The notes: a model not told the origin generated them from the sequence alone. A stretch of 64,000 nt of DNA from Salipiger profundus (GCF_001969385.1 NZ_CP014796.1:62001-126000), one strand, 5' to 3'; positions 1-9,232 are shown, numbered from the stretch's first letter. Numbers and translations: made by a program.

Positions 1-467
1 GCCGCCTGCCCCACGACAGCCGCGCCGGCAAGCTGCGGTCGCAGGCGGTCGACAGCGCGCTGGCCCGCATGGGGCTCGAGGCGTTCCGCGACCGCAAGGC
101 CACCGAGCTCTCGGGGGGCGAGCAGGCCCGTGTCCTGATCGCCCGCGCGCTGGCGCAGGAAGCCCCCCTGCTCATCGCCGACGAACCCATCGCCGGGCTC
201 GACCCGGCAGCACAGATCGCCACGCTGCGGGTGTTCGAGAGCCTCGCCGCCGAGGGCCACGCGGTGCTCACCTCTCTGCACGACCTGACGCTTGCGGCGC
301 GCCATTGCACCCGGCTTCTGCTGCTCGACCGGGGGCGCCTTGCCGCCGACGGCCCGCCCCTCGAGGTGCTGACCGAGGAGAACCTCGCACGCGTCTTCCA
401 CCTGCGCGCGCATCTCCTGCAGACCGACAACGGCCCCCTGCTGCAACCTCTGGACGTGCTGCCATGA
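1..467 (+). CDS. ABC transporter ATP-binding protein, iron-chelate/cobalamin (FecE/BtuD) type, 5' end outside window
   Basis: C-terminal ~154 residues of an ABC ATPase; the reading frame is open from base 3, so the start and the Walker A loop lie upstream of the window. Visible motifs are the ABC signature LSGGEQ, Walker B (LLIADEP followed by IAGLDP) and the H-loop (SLHD). The tail (GRLAADGPPLEVLTEENLARVF) is typical of siderophore, heme and B12 importer ATPases. Its stop overlaps the ATG of the following binding-protein gene by four bases (ATGA), so the two are probably co-translated. The substrate cannot be told from this part; cobalamin or an iron chelate is inferred from the neighbour. 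Confidence 0.85.
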   Translation, partial: RLPHDSRAGKLRSQAVDSALARMGLEAFRDRKATELSGGEQARVLIARALAQEAPLLIADEPIAGLDPAAQIATLRVFESLAAEGHAVLTSLHDLTLAARHCTRLLLLDRGRLAADGPPLEVLTEENLARVFHLRAHLLQTDNGPLLQPLDVLP

Positions 468-1249
468 GCTATCCCGAACGCATCGTCTGCCTCACCGAGG
501 AAACCGTCGAAACGCTCTACCTGCTGGGCGAGGAGGACCGCATCGCCGGGGTTTCCGGCTATGCCGTCCGTCCGCCCCGGGTGCGCCAGGAGAAACCGCG
601 CGTCGGCGCCTTCACCTCGGCCGACATCCCGAAGATCCTCGCGCTCGAGCCCGATCTGGTGCTGACTTTCTCGGACCTGCAGGCCGGGATCGCCGCCGAG
701 CTCATCCACGCCGGGGTCGAGGTCCACGCCTTCAACCAGCGCAACGTCGCCGGCATCCTGCGGATGATCCGCACGCTCGGCCGCATGGTCGGCGCCACCG
801 AGCGCGCCGAAACGCTTGCCACCGGCTACGAGGCGCGCATCGCGGAATTGCGGGCCGAGGCTCCCGCCCACCGGCCTCGCGTGTTCTTCGAGGAATGGGA
901 CGAGCCGCTGATCTCGGGGATCGGCTGGGTCTCGGAACTGATCGGTATCGCCGGCGGCGAAGACTGCTTCGCCGAGCTCGCGGGCGAACAGGCGGCAAGC
1001 AACCGCATCGTACCGCCCGAGGCGGTGATCGGCATGGCGCCCGACATCATCATCGGTTCGTGGTGCGGCAAGAAGGTGCGCCCCGAGCGCATCGCCGCAC
1101 GCCCCGGCTGGGACGGCATCCCCGCCGTCCGGACCGGCGCCATCCACGAGATCAAGTCGCCGCTGATCCTCCAGCCCGGCCCCGCCGCGCTGACCGACGG
1201 GCTCGACGCGCTCACCGCGATCATCCGCGGCCACGCAACCGGCGGCTGA
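464..1249 (+). CDS. BtuF/FecB-like substrate-binding protein without signal peptide
   Basis: 261 residues starting at the ATG that overlaps the ATPase stop (ATGA); a longer reading from 305 would only repeat the ATPase gene in another frame. The protein begins MSYPERIVCLTEETVETLYL and has the bilobed type III binding-protein layout: N-lobe with GVSGYAV and a PKILALEPDLVLTF segment, linker helix around 110-130, C-lobe with EEWDEPLISGIGW and APDIIIGSWCGKK. It resembles proteins annotated as cobalamin-binding. There is no hydrophobic leader or lipobox, so as read it would stay in the cytoplasm, which is unexpected for an importer component. Confidence 0.8.
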   Translation: MSYPERIVCLTEETVETLYLLGEEDRIAGVSGYAVRPPRVRQEKPRVGAFTSADIPKILALEPDLVLTFSDLQAGIAAELIHAGVEVHAFNQRNVAGILRMIRTLGRMVGATERAETLATGYEARIAELRAEAPAHRPRVFFEEWDEPLISGIGWVSELIGIAGGEDCFAELAGEQAASNRIVPPEAVIGMAPDIIIGSWCGKKVRPERIAARPGWDGIPAVRTGAIHEIKSPLILQPGPAALTDGLDALTAIIRGHATGG

Positions 1250-1377
1250 CCCGCCCCCGCGCGCGGCCTCTTTCCTGACCGCCGCGCCGCGTTCACGGGC
1301 CGGTGACCCGCAGCCCCGCGCCCATCCGCTTGACCCTCCCTGCGGCTTCCCCGATACCGGGCCCAAAGGACACGCAC

Positions 1378-2181
1378 ATGACCACCGCTTTCATCACCGA
1401 CAGCCACTGTCATCTCGACTTCCCCGATTTCGACGAGGAACGCCCCGAGGTCATTGCCCGCGCGCTCGAGGCGGGGGTGCACCGGATGGTGACGATCTGC
1501 ACGAAGCTCCGGCAGGAGCCGCAGGTGCGCGCCATCGCCGAGGCCAACGACCCGGTGTTCTACGCCGCCGGCACCCACCCGATGAGCGCCGCCGACGAAC
1601 CGCTGGTCACCGTGGACGAGCTCAAGGCCCTGACCGTGCATCCGAAATTCGTGGGCATCGGCGAGACCGGGCTCGACTACCACTACACCGCCGACAGCGC
1701 CGAGATCCAGAAGACCTCGCTGCGGGTGCACATCGAGGCAGCGCAGGAGACCGGCCTGCCGCTCATCATCCACGCCCGTGCGGCGGATGACGACATGGCC
1801 CGGATCCTCACCGAGGCATGGCGCGCGCAGCCCTACGACTGCGTGATGCACTGCTTCTCGTCGTCGGCCGAACTCGCCCGCGCGGCGCTCGATTGCGGCT
1901 TCTACCTGTCGATGTCGGGCATCGCGGCCTTCCCCAAGTCCAAGGACCTGCGCGAGATCTTCGCGGCCGCCCCGCTCGATCGTATCCTCGTCGAGACCGA
2001 TAGCCCCTACCTCGCGCCGCCGCCCTATCGCGGCAAGCGCAACGAGCCGGGTTACACCGTGCACACCGCCAAGGTCGGCGCCGAGGCTTTCGGGCTGTCC
2101 TACGAGGACTTCGCCAAGGCCACCGAACAGAACTTCGAACGGCTCTTTTCCAAGGCCGCCGCATGGACGCCCGCCGCATGA
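1378..2181 (+). CDS. TatD family metal-dependent hydrolase (DNase)
   Basis: 267 residues, TIM-barrel TatD/YcfH family, predicted metal-dependent deoxyribonuclease. The metal-binding pattern is complete: DSHCHLDF at residues 9-16, Glu in GETGLDYH, His in IIHARAADDD, CVMHCFSSS and the C-terminal ETDSPYLAP, followed by the family PPPYRGKRNEP segment. The ATG at 1378 is chosen because AAAGGA lies 7 bases upstream; the frame is open further upstream but that part is not protein-like. The stop overlaps the start of the next gene (ATGA), a pairing common in Rhodobacteraceae. Confidence 0.93.
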   Translation: MTTAFITDSHCHLDFPDFDEERPEVIARALEAGVHRMVTICTKLRQEPQVRAIAEANDPVFYAAGTHPMSAADEPLVTVDELKALTVHPKFVGIGETGLDYHYTADSAEIQKTSLRVHIEAAQETGLPLIIHARAADDDMARILTEAWRAQPYDCVMHCFSSSAELARAALDCGFYLSMSGIAAFPKSKDLREIFAAAPLDRILVETDSPYLAPPPYRGKRNEPGYTVHTAKVGAEAFGLSYEDFAKATEQNFERLFSKAAAWTPAA

Positions 2182-2978
2182 CCGAGCTGCGCTTCACCAT
2201 CCTCGGCTGCGGCTCCTCGGGCGGCGTGCCCCGGCTCGGCGGGCTCTGGGGCGACTGCGACCCGGAGAACCCGAAGAACAGCCGCCGCCGCTGCTCGCTG
2301 CTGGTCGAGCGCGAGGGCCACGACGGCACCACGCGGGTGCTGATCGACACCACGCCCGACATGCGCGCGCAGCTGCTCGACGCGGGCATCGGCCATCTCG
2401 ACGCGGTGGTCTGGACGCATTCCCACGCCGATCACACGCACGGGCTCGACGACCTGCGCCAGATCGTCTTCAACCGGCGCGAGCGGCTGCCGGTCTGGGC
2501 GGACGGCGATACGCAGAACTCGCTGCTGTCGCGCTTCGCCTATGCCTTCGTGCAGCCCGAGGGCAGCCCCTACCCGCCGATCCTCGACATGCACACCATC
2601 GGCACCGCCCCTTTCACCATCGAGGGCGCCGGCGGTCCGATCACGCTGCAGCCCTTCGAGGTGAACCACGGCAGCATCGAGGCGCTCGGCTTCCGCATCG
2701 CCGACGTGGCCTACCTGCCCGACGTGCTGCGCATCCCCGAGGATGCCTGGGCGCATCTGCAGGGTCTCGACTGCTGGATCCTCGACGCGCTGCGCCGCAG
2801 CCCGCACCCGAGCCACGCCCATCTCGATCTCGCGCTGGAGTGGATCGCGCGCGCGCAGCCGAAGCGCGCCGTGCTCACCAACATGCACATCGACCTCGAC
2901 TACGACGCCGTCGCCGCCGAGACGCCCGAGCACATCCAGCCGGCCTTTGACGGGCTGGTCCTGCGTCATGCGCTCTGA
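2178..2978 (+). CDS. MBL-fold metallo-hydrolase, PhnP-like phosphodiesterase
   Basis: 266 residues. Metallo-beta-lactamase fold with the zinc motif HSHADHTHGLDD near residue 80 and the N-terminal GCGSSGGVPRLGG typical of the PhnP/phosphoribosyl cyclic phosphodiesterase group. Later metal ligands are the His of FEVNHGSIEA, the Asp of LDCWILDAL and the C-terminal TNMHIDLDY. The start is set at the ATG overlapping the tatD-like stop (2178); an in-frame ATG at 2163 is also possible. No phn genes are nearby, so a role in cyclic phosphate hydrolysis or general phosphodiester cleavage is only inferred from family. Confidence 0.88.
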   Translation: MTELRFTILGCGSSGGVPRLGGLWGDCDPENPKNSRRRCSLLVEREGHDGTTRVLIDTTPDMRAQLLDAGIGHLDAVVWTHSHADHTHGLDDLRQIVFNRRERLPVWADGDTQNSLLSRFAYAFVQPEGSPYPPILDMHTIGTAPFTIEGAGGPITLQPFEVNHGSIEALGFRIADVAYLPDVLRIPEDAWAHLQGLDCWILDALRRSPHPSHAHLDLALEWIARAQPKRAVLTNMHIDLDYDAVAAETPEHIQPAFDGLVLRHAL

Positions 2979-3155
2979 GGCAGGCCCCGCGCCACGGCCT
3001 CACACCACCGGACATACGCCCGCCACCGGCCCGCGCGAGTGCCGAACGGTGCCGCGCCGGGACGGGGGCGCGCCCTCGCACCGGCGCGCCCCCGGCGACG
3101 CGCGCAGCGCGGCGCAATCCCTATCGTTTCTTCGCAGCCTGGATAGACGCACGCC

Positions 3156-4091
3156 ATGCAGGCCCTGATCGACATCATCCTGCCGGTGTTCCTCGTGATC
3201 GGCGCCGGTTACCTCGCAAGCTGGCGCGGGCTGCTGCCCGACAACGCCGTCGACGGGCTCATGGGGTTCACCCAGACCATCGCCATTCCCTGCCTGCTGT
3301 TCCGGGCGATCTGGCAGCTCGACCTCGGCGAGAACTTCGCGCCACCGCTGCTGATTTCCTTCTACGCCGGGGCCACCGCCGGGTTTGCCGCCGGCCTCAT
3401 CGGCGCGCGGGTGCTGTTCAAGCGTGACTGGGAAGACGCCGTCGCCATCGGCTTCGCCTGCCTGTTCTCGAACACGCTTCTGCTCGGCCTGCCGATCACC
3501 GAGCGCGCCTACGGCTCCGACGCGCTCTCGGCGAATTATGCCATCATCGCGATGCATTCGCCCTTCTGCTACGGTCTCGGCATCACCGCCATGGAGATCG
3601 CCCGCGCCCGCAGCGGCGGCACGCGGATGCGGCACCTGCCGCTCACGGTGCTGCGCGCGATGTTCCGCAACGCGCTGGTCATCGGCATCGTGATCGGGCT
3701 GATCTTCAACTTCGGCGGCCTCGGCCTGCCGGGCCCGGTGATCCAGGCGCTCGACATGGTCACCCGCACCGCGTTGCCGGCGGCGCTCTTCGCGCTCGGC
3801 GGCGTGCTGTTCCGCTACCGCCCCGAGGGCGACCTGCGCACCATCCTCTTCGTCTGCGCGATCTCGCTCGGCCTGCATCCGGCGATCACCTTCTCGCTCG
3901 CCCATGTCTTCGACCTGTCCGGGGCATCGCTGCGCTCGGCCACGGTGACGGCGGCGATGGCGCCGGGGGTGAACGCCTATGTCTTCGCCAACATCTACGG
4001 GCGCGCCAAGCGGGTCGCGGCCTCGTCGGTGCTGCTGGCAACCGGGTTGTGCCTCGTCACCAGCTGGCTCTGGCTGCACGCCCTGCCCTGA
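3156..4091 (+). CDS. AEC (auxin efflux carrier) family transporter
   Basis: 311 residues with about ten hydrophobic segments and the AEC/PIN-like start (IILPVFLVIGAGYLASWRGL). The NTLLLGLPI segment around residue 107 is characteristic of bacterial AEC carriers, which move malate, malonate or other organic acids. It stands alone, about 180 bases after the metallo-hydrolase, and has no regulator next to it, so the substrate is not indicated. It converges with the minus-strand DUF6524-like gene, whose stop is 22 bases away. Confidence 0.88.
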   Translation: MQALIDIILPVFLVIGAGYLASWRGLLPDNAVDGLMGFTQTIAIPCLLFRAIWQLDLGENFAPPLLISFYAGATAGFAAGLIGARVLFKRDWEDAVAIGFACLFSNTLLLGLPITERAYGSDALSANYAIIAMHSPFCYGLGITAMEIARARSGGTRMRHLPLTVLRAMFRNALVIGIVIGLIFNFGGLGLPGPVIQALDMVTRTALPAALFALGGVLFRYRPEGDLRTILFVCAISLGLHPAITFSLAHVFDLSGASLRSATVTAAMAPGVNAYVFANIYGRAKRVAASSVLLATGLCLVTSWLWLHALP

Positions 4092-4112
4092 GGTCCGGGC
4101 AGCCTCCATGGG

Positions 4113-4508
4113 CTAGCCGTCGACGTCGTCCATGTCGACCTGCCCCGAGATCCGCCGCCGCACCGTAGACCAGCTGAGCCCGATTCCCAGCACCAGCGAC
4201 AGCGCGGAAATGCCGATCCAGGCCGAAAGCTCCGGGTCGGCGAGGTCGATCAGCCCGTAATCGTAGAGCACCCAGAGCAGCGCCGCGACGATGGCCAGCA
4301 CCAGCCCCATCCCGAAACGGCCGATCGAGCGCATCGTCGCCCGCAGGTAGATCACGTAGGTGACGAAGAGCAGCAGCCCCAGCAGCACCGCCAGCGGCAG
4401 CTGCGGCTCCCACGCGCGTCGTGCCCAGCTCAGGTAGTTCCACGGGGTCGGGTTCCACGTCGCACCGACAAGAAGAAAGGCGAACACCCAGCGTAAAAGG
4501 AAACTCAT
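4113..4508 (-). CDS. DUF6524-like small membrane protein
   Basis: 131 residues from the ATG at 4508 (MSFLLRWVFAFLLVGATWNP); an in-frame start at 4580 would add 24 residues without clear membrane or signal character. Four hydrophobic segments separated by short loops, with an acidic C-terminus (GQVDMDDVDG). The NPTPWNYLSWA segment after the first helix resembles the DUF6524 family I associate with Rhodobacteraceae. Function unknown. It is divergent from purA with about 145 bases between the starts. Confidence 0.75.
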   Translation of the reverse strand: MSFLLRWVFAFLLVGATWNPTPWNYLSWARRAWEPQLPLAVLLGLLLFVTYVIYLRATMRSIGRFGMGLVLAIVAALLWVLYDYGLIDLADPELSAWIGISALSLVLGIGLSWSTVRRRISGQVDMDDVDG

Positions 4509-4652
4509 CACACGAACTCCGACGGACAATGGTACAGGCTCGAACCATAGCACGGCCCCCCATGCGGACTGCAAAGGCAATTTGGCGGTTTCACCCGACC
4601 GCGCGCTTCGCTATATGGGCCCCGTTTGGACCTCCAAAAGGACAGGTGAGCT

Positions 4653-5948
4653 ATGGCTAACGTGGTCGTCGTGGGCGCTCAGTGGGGCGACGAGGGCAAA
4701 GGCAAGATCGTGGACTGGCTGTCGAGCCGGGCCGACGTGATCGCCCGCTTCCAGGGGGGCCACAACGCGGGCCATACCCTTGTGATCGACGGCACGGTCT
4801 TCAAGCTGAACGCGCTGCCGTCCGGCGTGGTGCGCGGCGGCAAGATGTCGGTGATCGGCAACGGCGTGGTGCTCGACCCCTGGCATCTGATCAAGGAGAT
4901 CGCCACGATCCGCGAGCAGGGTGTCGAGATCACCCCCGAGACCCTCATGGTCGCCGAGAACACCCCGCTGATCCTGCCGATCCACGGTGAGCTCGACCGT
5001 GCCCGCGAGGAGGCCGCCAGCAAGGGCGCCAAGATCGGCACCACCGGCCGCGGCATCGGCCCGGCCTACGAGGACAAGGTCGGCCGCCGCTCGGTGCGTG
5101 TCGCCGACCTCGCCGACCGCGCGACGCTGGAAAGCCGTGTCGACCGGGCGCTCACCCACCACGACGCGCTGCGCCGTGGCCTCGGGATGGAGCCCGTCGA
5201 CCGCCAGGCGCTGATCGACAGCCTGATGGAGATCGCCCCCGAGGTGCTGCAATACGCCGGTCCCGTGTGGAAGGTGCTCAACGAGAAGCGCCGCGCCGGC
5301 AAGCGCATCCTCTTCGAAGGCGCTCAGGGCGCGCTTCTGGACATCGACTTCGGCACCTACCCCTTCGTGACCTCCTCGAACGTGATCGCGGGACAGGCGG
5401 CCACCGGCACCGGCATCGGCCCCGGCGCCATCGACTTCGTGCTCGGGATCGTCAAGGCCTACACCACCCGTGTCGGCGAAGGCCCCTTCCCGACCGAGCT
5501 CGACGACGAGGACGGCAACCGCCTCGGCACCCGTGGCCGCGAGTTCGGCACCGTCACGGGCCGCAAGCGTCGCTGCGGCTGGTTCGACGCGGTGCTGGTG
5601 CGCCAGACCTGTGCCACCTCCGGCGTCAACGGCATCTCGCTGACCAAGCTCGACGTGCTCGACGGTTTCGAGACCATCAAGATCTGCACCGGCTACGAGC
5701 TTGACGGAGAGGTGCTCGACCACCTGCCCATCGCCGCCGACGAGCAGGCCCGCTGCACCCCGGTCTACGAAGAGCTCGAGGGCTGGAGCGAGTCGACCGA
5801 GGGCGCGCGCAGCTGGGCCGACCTGCCGGGCGCCGCGGTGAAATACGTCCGCCGCGTCGAAGAGCTGATCGGCTGCCCGGTGGCGCTGCTGTCGACCAGC
5901 CCCGAGCGCGACGACACGATCCTCGTCACCGACCCGTTCGCGGACTGA
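4653..5948 (+). CDS. purA: Adenylosuccinate synthetase
   Basis: 431 residues, the usual full length. Makes adenylosuccinate from IMP, aspartate and GTP in AMP synthesis. Motifs: [16 protein letters not shown] at residues 7-22 (P-loop with catalytic Asp), [11 protein letters not shown] with the catalytic His, [14 protein letters not shown], the ILFEGAQG segment near 222, and the C-terminal [11 protein letters not shown] guanine-binding part. The ATG follows AGGACAGGTGAGCT. The stop overlaps the next start (TGATG), so the DUF2842-like gene is co-transcribed. A TATATG at 4612-4617 could be part of its promoter, but the -35 is poor. Confidence 0.98.
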   Translation: MANVVVVGAQWGDEGKGKIVDWLSSRADVIARFQGGHNAGHTLVIDGTVFKLNALPSGVVRGGKMSVIGNGVVLDPWHLIKEIATIREQGVEITPETLMVAENTPLILPIHGELDRAREEAASKGAKIGTTGRGIGPAYEDKVGRRSVRVADLADRATLESRVDRALTHHDALRRGLGMEPVDRQALIDSLMEIAPEVLQYAGPVWKVLNEKRRAGKRILFEGAQGALLDIDFGTYPFVTSSNVIAGQAATGTGIGPGAIDFVLGIVKAYTTRVGEGPFPTELDDEDGNRLGTRGREFGTVTGRKRRCGWFDAVLVRQTCATSGVNGISLTKLDVLDGFETIKICTGYELDGEVLDHLPIAADEQARCTPVYEELEGWSESTEGARSWADLPGAAVKYVRRVEELIGCPVALLSTSPERDDTILVTDPFAD

Positions 5949-6199
5949 TGGCGCTGCGCCACAAGACTCGCAAGCGCCTGTCGCTGCTGCTTCTCCTGGT
6001 CTGGCTGCCGCTCTACATCGTGGCGGCGGTCAGCCTCGTGAATGCGCTCGGCCGGCCGCCCATCTGGGCCGAACTGCTTGTCTACGTCGCCCTGGGCTTC
6101 CTCTGGGCGATCCCCTTCCGGTTCATCTTCCGGGGCGTCGGGCAGGCAGACCCCGACGCCGCCCCCGAGAAGCCGACGGACGACACCTCCGGCAAGTGA
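5948..6199 (+). CDS. DUF2842 family membrane protein
   Basis: 83 residues, two transmembrane helices (about 11-33 and 43-62) separated by a short PPIWAE turn, with a basic N-terminus (RHKTRKR) and a polar, acidic tail. The WAIPFRFIFRG end of helix 2 fits DUF2842, a small family common in Rhodobacterales. The start overlaps the purA stop by one base (TGATG), so translation is probably coupled. Function is unknown; the constant link to purA may only reflect conserved gene order. Confidence 0.82.
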   Translation: MALRHKTRKRLSLLLLLVWLPLYIVAAVSLVNALGRPPIWAELLVYVALGFLWAIPFRFIFRGVGQADPDAAPEKPTDDTSGK

Positions 6200-6489
6200 G
6201 CCCTCGGCCTCCGCCGGTGCGCAATCCTGTTGCGCGCCGCGCCGCCGGGCCCCCGGACCCGGGCAGACAGCCTGCCCCGCCTCCGGACCCCCTTTCCCAA
6301 CAGCATGAAGACCGTCCCTGCGTCCACGGGCGCGGGCGCATTTGCCGTGCACACGGCCCCGGCCTGCACACAGCACATGGCGGGGCTGACGAATGAGCAT
6401 TGCCGCCCCCGTTAACTCTCGGCGCTGTTCGCGTTAACGCAGCCCCTCAGACGACAAAATGTCTTACGCGCGAACGGAAAAGAAAGAAA

Positions 6490-7791
6490 ATGACCGATAG
6501 CACTGCCGATGTTGAAACGGGGGCCCGTTCGGGCCAGCCCGCTCTCAACTCTCCCGCCAAGGTTCTGCTTGCGAGCCTCGTGGGCACCACCATCGAATTC
6601 TTCGACTTCTACGTCTATGCCACCGCCGCAGTGCTGGTCTTTCCGGCGCTGTTCTTCCCGGGCAGCGACCCGATGACGGCGCTGCTGGCAAGCTTCGCGA
6701 CCTTCTCGATCGCCTTCTTCGCCCGTCCGCTGGGCGCCGTGGTCTTCGGCCACTTCGGCGACCGGGTCGGGCGCAAGGCGACGCTGGTGGCGGCACTGCT
6801 GACGATGGGCATCTCGACCGTGGTGATTGGCCTGCTGCCCACCTACGCGCAGATCGGCGTCGCCGCGCCGGCGCTGCTGGCGCTCTGCCGCTTCGGACAG
6901 GGCTTCGGACTCGGCGGCGAATGGGGCGGCGCGGTGCTGATGGCAACCGAGAACGCGCCCGAGGGCAAGAAGAACTGGTACGGCATGTTCCCGCAGCTGG
7001 GCGCGCCGGTCGGCCTGTTCCTCTCGTCCGGCATGTTCTGGGTGCTGCTGCAGTTCATGCCCGAAGAGACGCTGCTCAGCTGGGGCTGGCGGATTCCCTT
7101 CCTCGCCTCGATGGCACTGATCGTCGTGGGCCTCTGGGTGCGGCTGTCGATCACCGAGACGCCGGACTTCCAGAAGGCCATCGACAACGAGGAGCGCGTC
7201 GCGGTTCCGGTCGTCGAGCTGTTCGCGAACCACAAGGTCTCGATCGTGCTCGGCACCTTCGTCGCGCTGGCGACCTTCGTGCTGTTCTACATCTCGACCG
7301 CCTACCTTCTGAGCTACAACGTCAAGGTCGTGGAGATCCCCTTCACCGACGCGCTGGCGATCCAGATCTGGGGCGCGGTGATCTTCGGCCTGTTCATCCC
7401 GCTGGCGGGCAAGACCGCCGAGCGCTTCGGCCGCCGGCAGGTTCTGGTCGCCACCACTCTCGGGATCGCCGCCTTCTCGTTCCTCGTGCCGGTGCTGATG
7501 GTCGAGAACGAGGCGCGGATCATGGCCTTCGTGACGCTCGCCATGGCGCTGATGGGGCTGACCTACGGGCTGATCGGCACGGCGCTGGCCGCGCCCTTCC
7601 CGACCCGGGTGCGCTATACCGGCTCGTCGATCACCTTCAACTTCGCCGGCATCGTCGGCGCCTCGCTCGCGCCCTACATCGCAACCTGGCTGCAGTCGAC
7701 CTACGGGCTCGCCTACGTCGGCTACTACCTCTGCGCCGCGGCGCTGATCACGCTGCTCTGCATCGCCGCGAGCGGACGCGGCAAGGTCTGA
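6490..7791 (+). CDS. MFS transporter, metabolite:H+ symporter (MHS) type
   Basis: 433 residues, 12 predicted membrane segments. IEFFDFYVYATAAVLVFP in helix 1 and the loop 2-3 signature GHFGDRVGRKATL are hallmarks of the MHS family (proline/betaine, citrate, alpha-ketoglutarate, shikimate carriers); GQGFGLGGEWGGAVL lies in helix 5. The ATG at 6490 is preferred over 6400 because the conserved helix begins about 35 residues later and the A/G-rich AAAAGAAAGAAA lies directly upstream, though this is a weak ribosome site. A rho-independent terminator follows at 7820. Substrate not determinable. Confidence 0.9.
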   Translation: MTDSTADVETGARSGQPALNSPAKVLLASLVGTTIEFFDFYVYATAAVLVFPALFFPGSDPMTALLASFATFSIAFFARPLGAVVFGHFGDRVGRKATLVAALLTMGISTVVIGLLPTYAQIGVAAPALLALCRFGQGFGLGGEWGGAVLMATENAPEGKKNWYGMFPQLGAPVGLFLSSGMFWVLLQFMPEETLLSWGWRIPFLASMALIVVGLWVRLSITETPDFQKAIDNEERVAVPVVELFANHKVSIVLGTFVALATFVLFYISTAYLLSYNVKVVEIPFTDALAIQIWGAVIFGLFIPLAGKTAERFGRRQVLVATTLGIAAFSFLVPVLMVENEARIMAFVTLAMALMGLTYGLIGTALAAPFPTRVRYTGSSITFNFAGIVGASLAPYIATWLQSTYGLAYVGYYLCAAALITLLCIAASGRGKV

Positions 7792-7819
7792 CGCCAAGTC
7801 GGCGAGTGAAAACTGCTGG

Positions 7820-7850
7820 AACGGCGGGCCGGATGGTCCGCCGTTTTCGT
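7820..7850 (+). terminator. Rho-independent terminator after the MHS transporter
   Basis: Eight-base-pair stem AACGGCGG / CCGCCGTT (7820-7827 with 7838-7845), ten-base loop, followed by TTTTCGTTTC on the plus strand. It lies 29 bases after the transporter stop. Confidence 0.75.
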
Positions 7851-7920
7851 TTCGGGGCGCGCCAGTGGAGCGGTCTGCATCCTCGTCCCGGCCGGTTGCG
7901 CTCGTGGCACCGGCGGATCA

Positions 7921-7984
7921 GGGGGCGCTGCCCCCTCGGCGCGTGCCGCGCCTCACCCCCGAGGGTATTTTTGAAGAGAAGAAG
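7921..7984 (+). repeat. 3'-end intergenic repeat, copy A
   Basis: Begins with the hairpin GGGGGCGCTGCCCC, then a GC-rich section with small GCGC inverted repeats, then CACCCCCGAGGGTATTTTTG and ends AGAGAAGAAG. The same order of elements occurs at 13531, 36862 and 55135. This copy sits between the MHS transporter terminator and the convergent yciB gene. Confidence 0.75.
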
Positions 7985-8018
7985 CCGGGGGGGCGTTCGA
8001 GAGGGGGGCGTGGTGCCT

Positions 8019-8621
8019 TTACTTTTCGTCGGGCTCGAGACCGTAGCGCTTGAAGAGCGTGCCCTGGGTCATGAAGAACAGGAAGATCGCGGCAGTGAGA
8101 CCGAAGGTCTTGAAATAGACCCACATCTCGGTGCTCATGGTCCGCCAGATCACCTCGTTCAACAGCGCCAGCCCGAAGAACAGTGCGGTGACGCGCTTGG
8201 TGAGGATCATCCAGCCCTCTTCCCGCAGCGGCATCAGCCCCTCCATCACCTTGCGCAGGTAGCTCTCGCCGCGCAGCAGGCCGATGCCGAGCGCGGTGCC
8301 GAAGAGCAGGTAGATCAGCGTCGGCTTCATCTTGAAGAAGCGTTCGTCGTTGAGCCAGACCGAGAGCCCGCCGAAGACCACGATGAGCACCGCAGTGACG
8401 ATCTGCATCGGCGAGAGATGCCCGGTGAGCTTCCACAGTGCGGCGGTGCAGGCGAGCATCAGGGGGATGAAGCCGGCGGTGACGAGGATGAAGCCCTCGT
8501 ACTCGGTGCCGGCGATGGTGAAGACCCGGTCCTTGAGCAGCAGGTAGGCCGCGAAGAAGACGAGGATCGGTCCGATCTCGAGCGACGATTTCAGGAACGG
8601 GTTGATCGGTTTCTCGGCCAT
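8019..8621 (-). CDS. yciB: YciB/IspZ family inner-membrane septation protein
   Basis: 200 residues with five to six hydrophobic segments. Family features visible are the start (INPFLKSSLEIGPILVFF), the KMKPTLIYLLFG segment with LNDERFFK before it near residue 95, the NEVIWR segment and the C-terminal FFMTQGTLFKRYG. YciB (also called IspZ or septation protein A) is an inner-membrane protein linked to cell-envelope synthesis and division; its molecular activity is unsettled. The ATG at 8621 is followed by MAEKPINPF. Minus-strand, converging with the MHS transporter. Confidence 0.92.
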   Translation of the reverse strand: MAEKPINPFLKSSLEIGPILVFFAAYLLLKDRVFTIAGTEYEGFILVTAGFIPLMLACTAALWKLTGHLSPMQIVTAVLIVVFGGLSVWLNDERFFKMKPTLIYLLFGTALGIGLLRGESYLRKVMEGLMPLREEGWMILTKRVTALFFGLALLNEVIWRTMSTEMWVYFKTFGLTAAIFLFFMTQGTLFKRYGLEPDEK

Positions 8622-8737
8622 GCGGGAGGTGCCTTTCGGTGACGTTGGCGGCAGAGATAGCCGCTGGGGCCCGCTTCCTCAATGGGAACCCCGGAGCCTC
8701 ACGCGGGGTTGTGGGAAACACGCCCTACGGAGGAGCC

Positions 8738-9232
8738 ATGCTCGAGCAGATCGTCGACGAATTCCGCCACACCTTTTCCGCCGTCCCCGCCCCAGTCGCC
8801 TTTGCGCGGGTCCTCACGGCGATCTTCCTCGGGGGCTGCATCGGCGCCGAGCGGGAGCGCCGGGGCAAGCCGGCAGGGTTGCGCACGCATATCCTCGTGT
8901 CGGTGGCGGCCTGCCTCTTCGTGATCCTCGGACGGGAACTCGCGGCGCTCGACTTCGGGGGCAACGAGCAGCGCAACGATCCCCTGCGGATGATCGAGGC
9001 GGTGACCGCGGGTGTCGCGTTTCTCGCCGCCGGTATCATCTTCACCAGCGGCGGTCAGGTGAAGAACACCACCACCGGCGCGTCGCTCTGGCTGGCGGGC
9101 GCAGTGGGCCTTGGCTGCGGCATGGGCCAGATGCCGCTCGCGGCGATGACCACGGCCATCGTGGTGGTGGTGCTGGCGCTGGTGCGCGTGTTCGAGCGCC
9201 GGATGTGGCCCGACCAGGATCACGATGACTGA
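8738..9232 (+). CDS. MgtC/SapB family membrane protein
   Basis: 164 residues. The ATG at 8738 follows GGAGGAGCC, a much better ribosome site than any upstream in-frame start. Four to five membrane segments with the family signatures GGCIGAERERRGKPAGLRTH (residues ~27-46) and VAFLAAGIIF, then TTTGASLWLAGAVGLGCG. MgtC-like proteins are membrane modulators linked to Mg2+ limitation or ATP synthase control; the long cytoplasmic C-terminal domain of classical MgtC is absent, so this is the short SapB-like form. An unrelated Mg2+ transporter (mgtE) is about 9.5 kb away. Confidence 0.88.
   Translation: MLEQIVDEFRHTFSAVPAPVAFARVLTAIFLGGCIGAERERRGKPAGLRTHILVSVAACLFVILGRELAALDFGGNEQRNDPLRMIEAVTAGVAFLAAGIIFTSGGQVKNTTTGASLWLAGAVGLGCGMGQMPLAAMTTAIVVVVLALVRVFERRMWPDQDHDD

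Noticed and set aside
305..463. Upstream extension of the binding protein
   Set aside because: The added residues are a Pro/Arg/Ala-rich out-of-frame reading of the ABC ATPase; the ATGA-overlapping ATG at 464 starts the conserved sequence.
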